Notes: generated by a model from the letters alone, not told the origin. 64,000 nucleotides of DNA from Ornithodoros turicata (GCF_037126465.1 NC_088201.1:69896879-69960878), one strand, 5' to 3'; shown: positions 29,892 through 41,489, numbered from the stretch's first letter. Translations and numbers: made by a program.

Positions 29892-31929
29892 TGCGCCCGG
29901 GAGATCACGCTCGGTGATTGGAGAATTCTATTGACGGCGCGCCAAGTACGTTCTCTAGAGTCTTCCTATATTAACTCTATGAGATGTTGTACAGATATGT
30001 GGCTGGAACATGACTAACCCTGCTTAAACGCATGAAAAACCTGTCAGTGTAAGAGTAGAAGCCATTGCTTCTGGAATATTGTGGTTGTGTGTGCGGAATT
30101 TTTCCTTTCTTCTAAAGAGGAGCTTCGCACTACCTCTACCTCTGTTTCTTTTTGTAACCCTGCCCCCTCCCGCCTTTTGTAATGCACCCTTATGGGTACA
30201 TAAAGTTCAATGAAGTGGAATGAAATGACTATATGCCCTTCATGTGTGCCAACATAGATGTGTTGGCCCCAAATCTGTGAAACTGCTGTTGCTGTTGGGT
30301 GCTGTTATCTTGCAAACCATCCCGCCCCATACGTCATCCATTAATTTCCAGAATACACTAGCTGAAGACATCGCATGTTCATCACTGGCTATTGAAGTTA
30401 GGTGGTCAGCCATGCAAAGGAATCTATGTTATTTTTTCTGCATATTAAGCAATGTCCCACATTTCTGCTCCCAGACTTTCTCCTTGAGGATGCAGTACAC
30501 CGTAATATACTGTCCGGTTGTGTAGCTTAGTGCTGACACAGCTGGATGAATATGTCGGCTTTTGCAAAGTTACAACTGCCAAAGTGTCTCAAAAGGTAAC
30601 TGAAAATGTGGAAGAAAGATATAAAATCCTAAAAAATAATAGGCAGCACATTGTAGATAAGATGCATCTGATTTAAAGTTTCATTCTTTTCTTTATATGA
30701 ACTTATTTGCATTGCATTCATTTGTCCATTGCAGACTTCCACTTACTGTCCATTACATATCAATACAGAAAGCTAGCAGACAATGATCAGTGCTGCTGTT
30801 TGCTGTGACACCAGCACCTCTAGGTGTGCCTTGCTTTGATATTCCACGGCGTTGTTTATCAAGGGATAGCACAATCTCTCAGTACACAGCTGTCCAGTGT
30901 ATGACTGCATAACTACGCAGTGCACAAATGCATGGGGCACATGCACAAATTTTTCAGAGCTTTACCATCTGTATTTTAGGATGTCTGCAATACAGGACAG
31001 TGTAGAAAACTGGGAACAGTCAGAGAACTATAGCATGACTGAAAAGCTAAAAAAAATTCTCAAGAAAGTTGTATAGGGCTGCTGATGTAATCATGCAATA
31101 GCTTAATTTGCACAATTGAACAGTGGCATTTCTCAGAGCAGCCTTGCCAAAGGAGACGCAGAGGTCACACGGGCCTGTCATGTGATTTTACTGTCAAAGT
31201 TGAGCGATCTGTGTCAGAGTGAAGTGATAACTGTAACTGCATCACCACAGAAATTATTTCTGAACAACAAGCCTAAATTAAAAGCCCCAGCTGGCGTATT
31301 ACAGCATGGCATCAGCTGTGGGGAGTTTTTAGGCGTTGGTGGTGGTGATTTTTTTTTTGCATGTAATGGTGCAATGATAATGGAAGTGAGATTGTTTACA
31401 ATGCCAGTATGAAGTCAACAGAGGAGCTTATAAAGAATGAGCACACAGAAATACATAAGTCTCTGACCAAGTACGCAAAAATGTCTCCTCAATAATATAT
31501 TACTTTGAACAAGCAAGCACAATGCAAATAGCAGCACGGACTTGCTTGTAGCTATTGTTGCAGTTGTTGTTGTATGTGTTTGCCTTCGTCCATTGTATGT
31601 TTGCTCCACCCTTGAAACACCATTATTGAGACAAATAAGACCTTCTTTACGAGATATTTGATCCATTTTAACAGCAAAGAGAAGATTGTTTGTATTTTGT
31701 GTATGTGGTCTCAATAAACAACAAACTCTGAATGGCTCTATAAAACTCTTTGAAATGATGCTGGCGATGGCGATGGTGTTTCTTGGTACGAACATGTGAT
31801 GAGTGCAGGACAGAAAGAATCTGACCACAGTGCATACACTGAGGCGGCTCCTCTCCATACGGCAGAAAACCCATGGGTCAAGAATGTATGACCAGTGTGT
31901 AACCTGTTGAAAAAAATCATAGAACTCTC
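29892..31929. other. No gene recognised
   Basis: Frames at 30,244-30,525 and 31,116-31,412 (plus) and 31,415-32,011 (minus) are uninterpreted. The minus one runs into a minisatellite. No splice-framed or domain-bearing exon was found. Confidence 0.4.
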
Positions 31930-32050
31930 TATGTGTAAATAAATGAGCAATATGAGAACAGCAATGAGTAGTATGAGTGACGTTATGGGCAGTGTGAGCA
32001 ACGTTGTGCACAGTATGAGCTGCATTTTGAGCAATATGAGGAAGGTATGA
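31930..32050. repeat. Degenerate tandem repeat (TATGAGCAAC family)
   Basis: About ten imperfect 11-13 bp units such as GAGCAATATGAG, AGTATGAGTGACGT and AGTATGAGCTGCAT. On the minus strand this gives the repetitive AHNVTHTTH text, which is not protein evidence. Confidence 0.65.
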
Positions 32051-33290
32051 GCGCGGGCCATTTAGTTAACCAGTTATTCACCTAGGAGTGCTGGCGCCAT
32101 AGCGTCTGGTGATGGCCTTTCAAAAGACGCTCGTCACTGTCGGCGGGCCGTAACGGCCGTAACTCCATTCCCATTCGTCCGATTCTGTTCAAATTTTAGG
32201 TGCATGTTTCCCGTTCCGTGTCCTACAACATTCTTTTTGGCTCCTGGATTCTCGTCCAAGCCGTTGTGAGTGTCATCTCACTGCTTTGGCGCTTACTTGC
32301 TTATTCTACCCTGTTTCTCGGAGCCGTCTGGACGTATTTTGTTCCCCTCTGCTTGGGCTCATATTTTCGTCGCCGTCTCCATGCTATGACAGTGTCTTTG
32401 TGCCGTTTCAGTGATCATTGAAGGTGTTTTGTGTGTGTACCTTGGAATCAACCTACAGAAGCCGTGGAAGGCGTGTGCGCTTTACAGGTACGTTGCAGTC
32501 CCGCTTTTCCGTTATCGTTCGTTTTGTCTGTCGGGCTAGCTGTCTGCAACTACCGTATTCGTGCTTTTTGTGACTGTTTGTGGAAAGCGTTCGCTGATAG
32601 CCTTTACATGTGCGTATAGAGTGTTTAAAATAAAGCCGTGCACTAAATTATTGTACCAAAATTTTGTGGCTACGTGCTCCAGGGCGCACGTTAGCAAAAA
32701 AGTGTGTATTTGGATGTCCCAAAGTGAAGCAAGCCACAAACACTCTGTGTCACTAACCTGTTGCTGTAGTGGCCAGCGAACAAGTATATGCACTCAGTTT
32801 TGCAAGCACTGCGCAAACTATATTTAGATGTTTCAGAACCGCGTTCATTGGACGTCACCAGCATTAGAGGAAGGTTATGTTCAATTTTAATCGGCAAAAT
32901 GACCTCGTGCGTTGTTCTGACTGACTAAGTACAACTTAATGCTTTGAAGGTGTGATCTATGCGTTGGGATCAGAAACTGACCCTAATCAGGTCCATTTCA
33001 GTATGAACCCATACGGTTGTATAAGTTGTGGGAACTGGAATACTTCTAGGCGCAGAAATAATGCGCAGTTCTAATTTCGTTCTTTCGTTTTCAACAGATA
33101 CCTTCGTCAAATATGCAGAAGAAGGTAAACTATCGATATCAAGGTACCTGCACTAGAAGCTCATCAAAAAGTATTTGGCAAGCTTTCTGAGTAACCTACG
33201 TCGCGCCAGTACCTGAATAAACCGGTATTTTGTAATCACGTGTTGTCATTTTAGCTTAATCACGCGTGTCGCACGTTTGCTCAGACGGTT
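32051..33290. other. No gene recognised
   Basis: The plus frame 32,200-32,421 and the overlapping frames at 32,536-32,827 are hydrophobic or mixed and not recognised. Confidence 0.4.
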
Positions 33291-33299
33291 CATGTGCAT

Positions 33300-33450
33300 T
33301 CATGTACATGAATACGCTGTATGAGAATGCTCATATGGCTCATACGCTGTATGAGAGTGTTCATATAGCTCATACATGCTCATATAGCTCATAGAAGTTC
33401 ATATGATTGCTCATACAATAAACACATATATGAGCCCCATGTGATTGCTC
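33300..33450. repeat. Short repeats of GCTCATATGGCTCATAC type
   Basis: At least six iterations of CTCATA/TATGAG-containing text, several self-complementary (TCATATGA), arranged over 150 bp. A degenerate minisatellite able to fold. Confidence 0.6.
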
Positions 33451-33544
33451 ATACAGATGGCTTTACGGTTTTTTTCGACACCTTATTCGTAAAACACACG
33501 ATAAACGATTTTCTGGTAAGTTTCCATGGCTTTGAATCTGAGGT

Positions 33545-34066
33545 TTAATCAAATGAAGTTTGTTGTCTATCTACGTATCCCAGAAATTCTGCCATTTTTT
33601 TATAGAGATATTTCTTGAGTGCACATTTGATATCTTCCTGAGGTATTTCGAATAGTGTAATATCTGTTGCAGTAGCAGCTCTAGCAGCATGGTCTACCAA
33701 ATCGTTGTCCGGTATGCCTGAGTGGCTGTGCACCCAGCAGGGGATTACGGAATAGCCCTTCTTCTGTGCCGTACTGATTAGGAATTGCGCACGTTGCATA
33801 AGAATATTATTTTGTATGTGCCTTCTACAAATAGCGCTAAGGGAGCTCAAGGAATCTGTATATATTACTGATAAGTTTATGCAACCATGAAGAATGTACT
33901 TATGTGCCAAGATAATTGCGTAAAGCTCTGCCGCAAAGATACATGCTGCGTTGTCTATACGATGTGGCCTTGTGCACGTGCCAGAAATGATGGCACAAGT
34001 CACTCCTGCACTCGACCTTGACCCATCTGTATAAATTTCAATGTAATATCCGAAGTTTTTTCTCAA
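33545..34066 (-). pseudogene. I-like LINE: RNase H domain
   Basis: The minus frame reads YIEIYTDGSRSSAGVTCAI, AAELYAIILAHKYIL, LSVIYTDSLSSLSAI and CWVHSHSGIPDNDLVDHAA. These carry the four acidic residues of RNase H (D in YTDGS, E in AAELYA, D in YTDS, D in DNDLVD). A C-terminal RNase H after RT is characteristic of the I clade and relatives. It would remove the RNA strand during target-primed reverse transcription. This domain is open over 173 residues and is the best-kept part of the element, but it is cut off from the RT by a small insertion (34,081-34,219) and a decayed linker, so the element as a whole is dead. Confidence 0.85.
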
Positions 34067-34080
34067 GTGTTCAAATTCTT

Positions 34081-34219
34081 AGCAGCAATAGGGCTCCTGC
34101 GTGAACCCTGAACATTCATCGTCATTCACCATCTTCTCCCCATCATGCAATGGGATAGGGTGCTGCCTCAGTGGCGAGACATCCCACTACATAATCATTA
34201 TTTATTTGTTGTTGTTGTT
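34081..34219 (+). mobile_element. Short retroposed insert with 12-bp TSD inside the LINE
   Basis: GTTCAAATTCTT occurs at 34,069-34,080 and 34,220-34,231. The 139 bp between end in TTATTTGTTGTTGTTGTTG, a (GTT)n tail, and include GGGATAGGGTGCTGCCTCAG. It lies between the LINE's RNase H and RT parts and is younger than the LINE. It is probably the 3' tip of another non-LTR element or a SINE. Confidence 0.7.
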
Positions 34220-34499
34220 GTTCAAATTCTTCTTGTAGTACTCGTGTAGAAGTTTTCTGTTTACTGTACTTTGTCAATGTGGTGTCAGACTTTGGAAGTG
34301 GTTCGCAGGGGGGGGGGGGGGGGGGGGCTCTTACCACACTATACAACTTGGGAGTTAGAAGAAGAAAATTCGTGATACTCAATATCCCACTCAATTCGCA
34401 TTGAGAAAAGAGGGACAACCGAGGGCGGGTTAACAAAGATCTGTTTCAACCGTATTTTTGTAATACAAGTTAATGCTGGTTGTTTTGAATAATTTCTTA

Positions 34500-35600
34500 T
34501 TCTTAATGCGTATAATGCCCCGAGGTAAAACGCCGCCTTTTTAAGGAAGATTCAGTTTTAACATACATACTTTCGACCAGCGAGGTTGGGAATGCACCGA
34601 GCACAAGCCTGAGCCCCTGGTGGCGGACAGGGTTTAAAGCCCTCAATACAGACTGACGGACGGAGCCACAGACGACAGATCCGTAATACATCTTTGAGCG
34701 AATGCAAGAGGTTATACAGGCGACGCAGTATTTCCCGGTCAGCACCCCAGGACTTGTGTGAGAGAATTTCCACTAAATTCATTGACTTTATACACTTTAC
34801 GTTCAAGCTTTAACCTTTAAGCACTTAACCTCATGCATCTGTCGTTCACACCTTGACAGCCTTGCCGTACAACAAGATATACTGGATGTTATCCACATAC
34901 AAAGAGTATGATATGGAAGGTGGAATGGCGCTGGTTATAGAGTTAATTTTGACCAGGAATAATGCGACGCTGAGAACGGATCCCCGCGGGACACCATTCT
35001 CCTTCGCAAATGAGAGACAAAGTAGTTCCCAGCTGAACTCTAAACTTCCTGTGCGGAAGGAAATCAGCGATGGATTGAAAACGACAACCCCTTATACCCA
35101 AGGAATAGTGGTCCTGCAAGATACCGTATCGCCATGGGGTGTCACATGCTTTTTCCATGTCAAAGAAAAACTGACAAATAGTGTTGCCTCGTTAGCAAAA
35201 GATTCACGAATAGCTGTTTCTAAACGAATGAGGTGATCCAGTGTGGAACACCCCACTCGAAAACCGCATTGGAATTCAGATATGCAATTATTTGTTTCTA
35301 GAAGATGGATCAGTTGGTTGTTCACAGTTCGCTCTGAAGTTTTGCCTATGCAGTTTGTGAGAGCAATAGACGGTAACTGACAGTACTTGAAGCTTCCTTC
35401 CCTGGTTTCAGGAGCGGTACTACAGTGGGAATTTTCCATGTAGATGGTAATATGCCCTGTATCCAAACATGGTTGAAAAACTCGCATAAGTATTTTTTTG
35501 GTAAGTCAGACAGGTAGTCGAGTATGGAGTATGCAACTCGATCTGGGCCTGGAGCAGTTGCTTTTGCAGATAATAATGAACGTGAAAGTTCTACCATGGT
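34500..35600 (-). pseudogene. I-like LINE: reverse transcriptase
   Basis: On minus, in changing frames, the text runs: KATAPGPDRVAYSILDYL and VVPLLKPGKEA (35,597-35,346); LTNCIGKTSERTVNNQLIHL, SEFQCGFRVGCSTLDHLIRL (35,487-35,200); MEKACDTPWRYGILQ (35,158); QLGTTLSLICEGEW…GSVLSVALF; then LYVDNIQYILLYG near 34,890, where the second catalytic Asp of the Y.DD box is changed to Asn. Past this, sequence jumps to NVKCIKSMNLVEILSHKSWG (34,806), so the thumb is partly deleted. A poly-G run of about 19 bases (34,309-34,327) lies between RT and RNase H. Frameshifts, the D-to-N change and the deletion make RT inactive. Confidence 0.85.
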
Positions 35601-37015
35601 ACCATCATCATTATGTACTGGAAGCTTTTGTTTTTCAGCTATTTGTTTAGTTTCAAGAAATTCACTTGTATAGTGGGAAGAACTTGAAAAGCTTTAGAAG
35701 TGTTCACCGAGGACATTAGCTTGTTCTTCTAGGCTTTGACATACCTGGCCGTAGACTTCTAAAAGAGGGACCAAACAGCTGCGATGTCCCCCTCTGATTT
35801 TGCGGAGTCTGTCCCACATCACTTGAGATGGGGTATTACAGGACAGATAAGACACAAAGTTGCGGCAAGAGAACCGCTTAACTTGTTTTCGCGTCCTCCT
35901 GGCGTTCGCTCTTGCCTTTTTAAACAGTACAAGATTTTGTGTTGTGGGGTGCCTCCGGAATGTACCCCACGCACGATTTTGAAGCTTGCGAGTTTTCTCG
36001 CATTCATTATTCCACCAGGGTTTAGGTCGCTCTGGGAGGTGACCAGAAGTCTGGGGAATAAATTCTGTTGCTGCATCAAGTAAGGCGTTGGTAATAAGAC
36101 AGCTTCTTCTTTTGTTAGATTATCGATAGGAATTAAAGACAGGTCACTTTTTTCTGAAAACTGCTTCCAGTCGGCTAGTTGGAGTTACCATCTGGTAGGG
36201 CGTGTCGTCAGTGGGTTCACTAGAGTCATATATTTTAACACCACTGGGAAGTGGTCACTCCCAAGTGGGCTTTCTTCTACAGTCCATTCTATCTCTTTAA
36301 ACAGTGATGGACTGCTAAAGGACAGATCTAAGGCTGAGAGAGACTGACTTGAAGAATGTATGTATGTGGGTGTATGTGTTCCTGTGTTTAAAAGACTGAT
36401 GGGCGTCGAACTTCTCTAACGTCTTCCCTCGAGTGTCGGTTCTCGTACTGCCCCAAAGGGGATTGTGAGTATTAAAGCCACCAAGTAGTATAAAACAATT
36501 TGGAAGCTGCCTGCATAAATCTTCCAGATCTTTTTTTGTGAAATAGTTTCTGATGGTGGCAAATAGACCGAGCAGAGGGTGACAATTCTATCAAGACACA
36601 TCTGCACAGCTACAGCTTCCAAGTCTGTAACAAGCTCAAACATTGCCTGCCTGCGTACTGCTGATGATGGCGCAATAACGCCAAAACAGCTGTCCAGTTC
36701 TGGCGTGGCGACGCTTGAGCACTTACAAACATATGCTATACGTGAAGCCAAAGAGATCCGGCAACTTTTTTCCCTAAGGAGAATTGCGGTCCTCGTGTGA
36801 GGATTGCTACATCACCAGATGCTCGGGTGGCGTCATTTCGATCTCTTTGAAAGACATTGTGCCTGCGCAGTGGATTAGGTGTGTTTGTGTTTAAATATGT
36901 TTCTTGAAGACAAAAGCATGCTGCGTTTAGTTCTCGAAAAAATCATTAACATCATGCAAATTAGACAATAACCCACGACAATTCCACTGGAGGATTGTGG
37001 GATTCATAATGGTGG
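35601..37015 (-). pseudogene. I-like LINE: AP endonuclease domain and linker
   Basis: The minus strand retains FFRELNAACFCLQETYLNTN near 36,930, DATRASGDVAILTRG near 36,810, CLDRIVTLCSVYLPPSE near 36,560, then LGSDHFPVVLKYMTL near 36,240. These are the QET, SVYLPPS and SDHFPV blocks of LINE apurinic-type endonucleases, which nick the target. The GDFN block at about 36,460 is corrupted by a frameshift. A dispersed repeat of about 125 bp (36,640-36,765, related to the array at 1331-1812) interrupts the domain. The linker toward RT (36,180-35,820, NLTKEEAVLL…, NPGGIMNARKLASF…) is still partly readable. Confidence 0.75.
36640..36765 (-). repeat. Dispersed repeat inserted in the LINE endonuclease
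   Basis: In reverse orientation this matches the 1390-1510 and 1630-1750 units (CTTTGGCT.CACGTATAGCA, TATGTTTGTAAG, GGACAGCTGTTTTGGC, CATCATCAGCAGTACGCAGG). LINE protein text resumes on both sides, so it is an insertion. Confidence 0.65.
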
Positions 37016-37054
37016 CAGTACTAAGAAGAAGAAGGACGTGTGTTACTAACTTTT

Positions 37055-38045
37055 GCTGACTAGGAAGAGGTTGCGTTATCTGTTTTTCTTTGAGGGAGTG
37101 ATTCGTTGCAGCGGGGGTCTCTTCCGGGCAGCCGCAAGCTCGTTGTCAGATATGTCGGGGAATGACCTACTCCCGTTAAACTCTTGCACTCTTGTTTTGG
37201 GATTGGGAGCTCGGGCTCGCAAAGGAGCTCACAGAGCTCGTCTCCTCGTCGCAATCCGTGGATGTCACCTCCGTCGACTGTGAGGACACAAGTGTCGTCG
37301 GTGTTAGTGACACCACGGGAGTTGATGGTGTTGGAGATGATTCTGCACCTCATTTGACTTCAATTGCGTTTGTCTGTGTGTCTATTTACTGTCCACTCTT
37401 GTCGTTCTTGTCGCTTTGTGACTAGTTTTACTTTTTGTTTTACAGCTGTAGCGAATGATTTCTCAAAAAAAAAAAAAAACAAGGGAGCACATTTTTTCCT
37501 GGCTTCTGGATAACTCATGTTATGTGTAACCTTAATATGTAGGACCTCCTTTTCAGATTTCCATTTTGCACAAGATCAAGCGTTAAACAAATCTATGGAA
37601 GAGTAGTTGACACAGCGGTCTGGCCCTTTGCACTCTTTGGTCTCGTCGTCAGACTTGCCACACCGTACATAGCAGGCAGAGCCACGGCACGAGTCTGCGG
37701 CAAACCTGTTACAGGAAGCGGCGCAATGGGTTTGGAATGTATGACCGCACATCGGCCGAGAGATACCAAACTTTCAAGTTTTCTGGTAGAGTGGGGCGGT
37801 CAAATATAAGGATGATATTTCGTGTTGTAATGTACTCGTTGTTCTTCCTGATCTTTATTTTACGGGCATCTATGACATCCTGGCCTTTCAAGTTTACAAG
37901 AATTTCAGAGACAGTACAGAGATCACGCCTCGGCTGGTGTTTTGTGCAAATATGCTGAAATTATTTTGCCCAACATGTCATGTGCGTTCAAGATAGTGTC
38001 ACAGTCAGATTCTGAGGATCATTTTATTAGCAAGCCCTTATGAAA
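37055..38045 (-). pseudogene. I-like LINE: ORF1 (Gag-like) with zinc knuckle remains
   Basis: On minus, KGQDVIDARKIKIRKNNEYI, TRNIILIFDRPTLPENLKVW and RSYIPNPLRRF (37,891-37,709) match the nucleic-acid-binding region that precedes the CCHC knuckles in ORF1 of I/Jockey LINEs. After a one-base frame change the knuckle text follows: CNRFAADSCRG, CYVRCGKSDDETKECKG (about 37,690-37,620). The C-terminal low-complexity part (37,353-37,060) is open but uninformative. ORF1 binds element RNA. It is broken by frameshift and lacks a defined start. Confidence 0.7.
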
Positions 38046-38331
38046 ATGCATTTTGTCTTTCTGCAGACTTCTTGTGGACTTCTTGTTTCCTGTCTTGACA
38101 GTGTGTTGACTTCGACTTCTTGTTGATCAAGTCAACAGGAATTGCCGTTGACATCATGTTGACAGTCTTTTGAAATACCTTATGTGTACCTTGTGTGGAC
38201 AATGTACATAGGTGTCGTTGTTGACGCTTTGTGGACTTTCTGTGCACCTGTGTAATGAGTATTTATTTCGACCGTTTTATTTTATAGAAGTATTTTGTAT
38301 TATTAATTACTGCATTATCAGCCAGTAATGT

Positions 38332-38351
38332 CCCAGAGGTCGACCTCTGGG
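38332..38351. repeat. Perfect 20-bp palindrome
   Basis: CCCAGAGGTCGACCTCTGGG is self-complementary with no spacer. Such sites can bind a symmetric dimer, but there is no context to support a function. Confidence 0.7.
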
Positions 38352-38893
38352 GGTACCGAGCATTTCCTAACGGGGTGGGGGGTGGTGGTATATATGTATA
38401 GAGGCATATTTGTGAATCTATTCATTGGGAGACAGGCTGTATGGGTAATATTAGCAATTTCAGGGTGAGTTAAAAAAAAAAAAAAACCTCCCGGGAGGTA
38501 GACAGATCAGTGTTACCGTCTTTCCACTAAACAAAGCGGTATTTGAATCTGAACTTATGATCAAATGTAGCTTAAATGACACTTTGCCACATTTTAGCTG
38601 CACACTAAAGCTCTAAATACATTTTCGTTGGCTTTGGGAAGGCGCTTCCTCGTATTATTTATATTTCAGTTTATTATGCAATATATTTCCAACTTATACG
38701 ACCACATGAGGATCATGCGCATGCGACAAGTTTGCTCCACATTTTGACTCTGCGCCGCCGTGCTTCACCCTCGCCCCTCGCCTTGTCATGAAGGAGTCAT
38801 CGCCATTAGCATCATCGTAATGTCGTTGGAACCGTTGCAAGACGTTTGAACGGTCTCCGCGCTCGCTCGTCCATTTGTGAACAAAGGAGGCCG

Positions 38894-39310
38894 TGATTTT
38901 GCGTCGTATGGGGTAAGCTGTGTGATCGAAGTGTGTGATTAAGCTTCACTTGTATTCACACCATGACTGTTGGCTTTTGTTGTTTGTTTGGAGCAGCGGC
39001 TGCAGTGTTGCGTCCCGTCAGGTAAGTGTACAAGTATCAGTTCGTGGCCGGTGTTGCTTCTGCTAATTTCATTCTCGTTGTTGCAGGCCATGAAAGAAGG
39101 AAGGAGGATATGATTTTGCGTCGTAATGGGTAAGCTGTGTGATCGGAGTGTGTGATTAAGCTTCGCATGTATTCACACGATGACTGTTGTGCTGTAGGTT
39201 TTTGTTGTTTGTTCGGAGCAGCGGCTGCAGTGTTGCGTCCCGTCAGGTAAGTGTACACTTCGTGGCTGGTGTTGATTCTGCTAATTTCATTTTCCTTCTT
39301 GCAGGCTCTA
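38894..39310 (+). repeat. Tandem duplication of an exon-like unit with splice-site look-alikes
   Basis: Two copies, each about 200-220 bp (about 38,894-39,107 and 39,108-39,305), share TTTTGCGTCGTA, GGGTAAGCTGTGTGATCG, GATTAAGCTTC, GGAGCAGCGGCTGCAGTG and TTGCGTCCCGTCAG. In both, CCCGTCAG|GTAAGTGTAC is a consensus donor, and about 60 bases later a pyrimidine-rich …TTGTTGCAG or …CTTCTTGCAG resembles an acceptor. After the second copy, sequence continues GCTCTACTTTG. The GC-rich stretch upstream (38,740-38,880) could be a promoter. No ORF spans the unit, so a non-coding 5' exon is the more likely reading, if it is transcribed at all. Confidence 0.6.
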
Positions 39311-39727
39311 CTTTGTTGAACACTAAGCTGGGTGAACCAACTTTGTTGTTGCTATGACCGTATTACTCAGTTTTACTCACTTGTGTTTGAACGTTACTAA
39401 TTTGCGATTGCACGCCCTATTTCAGACACATATCTCTCCAGCGCTTCAGAGACGTCGCTGGCGCCGAAATTCTAGCTGTTTCACCGTGGGTCGCCAGAAG
39501 AACAGCAGATCATTGACTGTCAATTGTGCGACGCGACACTATGTGGCACGAAGGATGTGTACGTGTGAAATACGTAACTACTGTGTGCGCGGGATGTTTT
39601 GTATGATTGTGTCGACACTGGATACCACTTTCAAGGTATGCATTTTCGGAATAAAGTAGATACATATATAATTTTGCAGTACTTCATTTCGTGTATTTTA
39701 TGCGTGTTGCGAGTAAGTGAACATATG

Positions 39728-39966
39728 CACTCTTAAAAATGAACTTCACCGCATAGCGTGCTCCTAGCCGACCATCAACTCGAATGATATCGCTATGTGA
39801 CCTGATTTGTTCAAAACGGTAGGCGCACGGCTTTTTTGTGATACTTACGCTGTTCATAATTGTCACAAAAATGGCGTACACCTCCCGTTTTCAGGCAGAT
39901 AACGATATTCGAAATGATGATTGGCCAGGAGTGTGCTATGCGGTGAAGTTCATTTCTAAGAGAGTG
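39728..39966. mobile_element. Foldback MITE (AATGAACTTCACCGCATAGC family)
   Basis: The left arm CTTAAAAATGAACTTCACC, GCATAGCGTGCTCCTAGCC pairs with the right arm GGCCAGGAGTGTGCTATGC, GGTGAAGTTCATTTCTAAG. The inverse similarity continues almost to the centre (239 bp in all). It is nested in the 38,034-40,232 element. Confidence 0.8.
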
Positions 39967-40232
39967 GAGTCACAGGAAGTCTACAGAAAGTCTTCACATC
40001 ATACGCGGGATGGTGTTACCAGAATTATGTTGACAGTACACAGAAAGAGAACAAAAAATTCCACAGCTATTCTGTTGCCAAATGTCTACAGAAAGTTGAG
40101 GGCCATAAGTCAACAAGAAGTAAACATATGATGTAAACATGAAAGCAACACAAACTCTGGAGAATGTTTGTTTTCCATGTTGACCTTGGTCTGTAGAAAG
40201 TAAACAGAAACTAAACACCCATTTTCATAAAG

Positions 40233-41114
40233 GAGTCACCAGATCGCATCCGCATGATTTTTGGTACATTAGATGGAGATGACACCGCCTTCTCAATGAA
40301 GAATGGTGACACACTACTCAAGGGTACTGTATTCTCTTTGTCATCTCTTGCATCTGGAAGAACGATGTATTTTGCACTGAAGCTTCTGGTAGGTAAGTCA
40401 TAGGCTTCGGTTCGGAGACGGTCGTAGAGTTAGAATTTCTAACCATATACGGCGTGGTAACTAGGCATTCCAACAGGTCACCCACACTTCATTCCTATAC
40501 ATCTGGGAAGGTCCCAGATTTTTCAGAAAACCCGTCAGCCGCGGCCTGACCAAGGCTCCGACCGCCACCATTCAAGACTTCTACGCTTCGCCTTACATCC
40601 CCTCGGCACGGTACGGAAAACACCTTGGTACCGGGGGTTGGGGTCCGTAGGGCGCCACTCACCAAACATAGCCGTAGCTGGCGCACCATGCGGGGCGTTA
40701 TGAAAGGGGTCATCCCAATGAAGACTACTAGGAGACACTACCCAAATCCCAGAACAAGAGAGTTAGCACATCTCTCACTCTCCTGTGCCACCATCATCTC
40801 CCCCTCCCTTCTTTCACCCTCCCCTCTTCTCCCTCCCCTGGGTACACCGAGCCGCCACTCCAGAGCAGGCTGACCGCACCTTCCCCCTACATTATCACAC
40901 CCACACCATCTCTACATGAAACGAACGATTCGAGTGTCGAGCATGCACATTACGAGTCGTCGGACGTGCGATTTGGCTGGAACGACCATTCGCTGTGACT
41001 GGTTTCGTTTTATTCCGCAGCTACGACCGATTGGCATCGCGAAGCAAGATCGCAGCTGTTTGCATCACTTGAGTTACACTGCATGTTACAGTGGAATTGT
41101 CAGATGTTTACTGC
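40233..41114. other. No gene recognised; block resembling a known-style repeat
   Basis: 40,440-40,740 has the uniform look of a dispersed repeat (…CATATACGGCGTGGTAACTA…, …ACCATGCGGGGCGTTATG…) but no internal symmetry or promoter boxes were convincing. A C/T-rich tract is at 40,790-40,845. Confidence 0.35.
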
Positions 41115-41330
41115 TTCGAAGGTAGTGGTGCTGGTGGAAGGGCTCGCCGTTGTCGACCCCACACAGGTGGGCAACGTCACGACTGATGCCCTGGGGGAAT
41201 GTGTTAAGGGAACTCTGCTGACATATGTCTGAAAACGTCAAAGGAAAACCCAGGAAAAACCTCAGACAGCACAACCGGCACTGGGATTCGAACCCGGGTA
41301 CCGAACGATGTGTATCCTCTGCGGGAAATT
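41115..41330 (-). mobile_element. tRNA-derived SINE, minus strand
   Basis: On minus: CCCGGGTTCGAATCCCAGTG (B box) followed by CCGGTTGTGCTGTCTGAGG and TTTTTCCTGGGTTTTCC. This is the same body start as the complete SINE at 42,740-43,037. The A-box side is degraded and no TSD was found. Confidence 0.7.
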
Positions 41331-41489
41331 GCTGAGTGTAACGACGTATATTGAGCGGGGCATTTCACACGCTTCAACGTCCAATATCGGCGTGCTGTTT
41401 GAGCATTTGGGATAGGTACCCAATACGCGTTCTTCCCATGTTTAGCCAACATGGGCTGCACATGGGCATGATGGACCCCATATTTGTTC

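Larger units (their letters stand above)
38034..40232. mobile_element. Composite element with degenerate inverted ends
   Basis: The left end CCCTTATGAAAATGCATTTT… and right end …CCATTTTCATAAAGG are inverse to each other. Both subterminal zones (38,050-38,250 and 39,980-40,215) are built of iterated motifs of the types GACTTCTTGTTGAC and GACTTTCTGTGCAC, in opposite orientation. There is no transposase. It holds an exon-like tandem duplication and a nested MITE (next entries) and a plus frame at 39,354-39,659 of unknown meaning. Boundaries are approximate. Confidence 0.45.

Noticed and set aside
31415..32061. Long minus frame of 198 residues
   Set aside because: Its start is the translated tandem repeat at 31,930-32,050 and the rest shows no domain or codon signal.
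32200..32827. Hydrophobic plus-strand frames as a membrane protein
   Set aside because: Short, unsupported by splice sites or family motifs; T-rich codon content alone explains the hydrophobicity.
40440..40740. 5S-rRNA-derived SINE on the minus strand
   Set aside because: Short resemblance to the 3' part of 5S (GGGTGACCTGTTGGAATGCC-type text) was not sustained over the internal control region.
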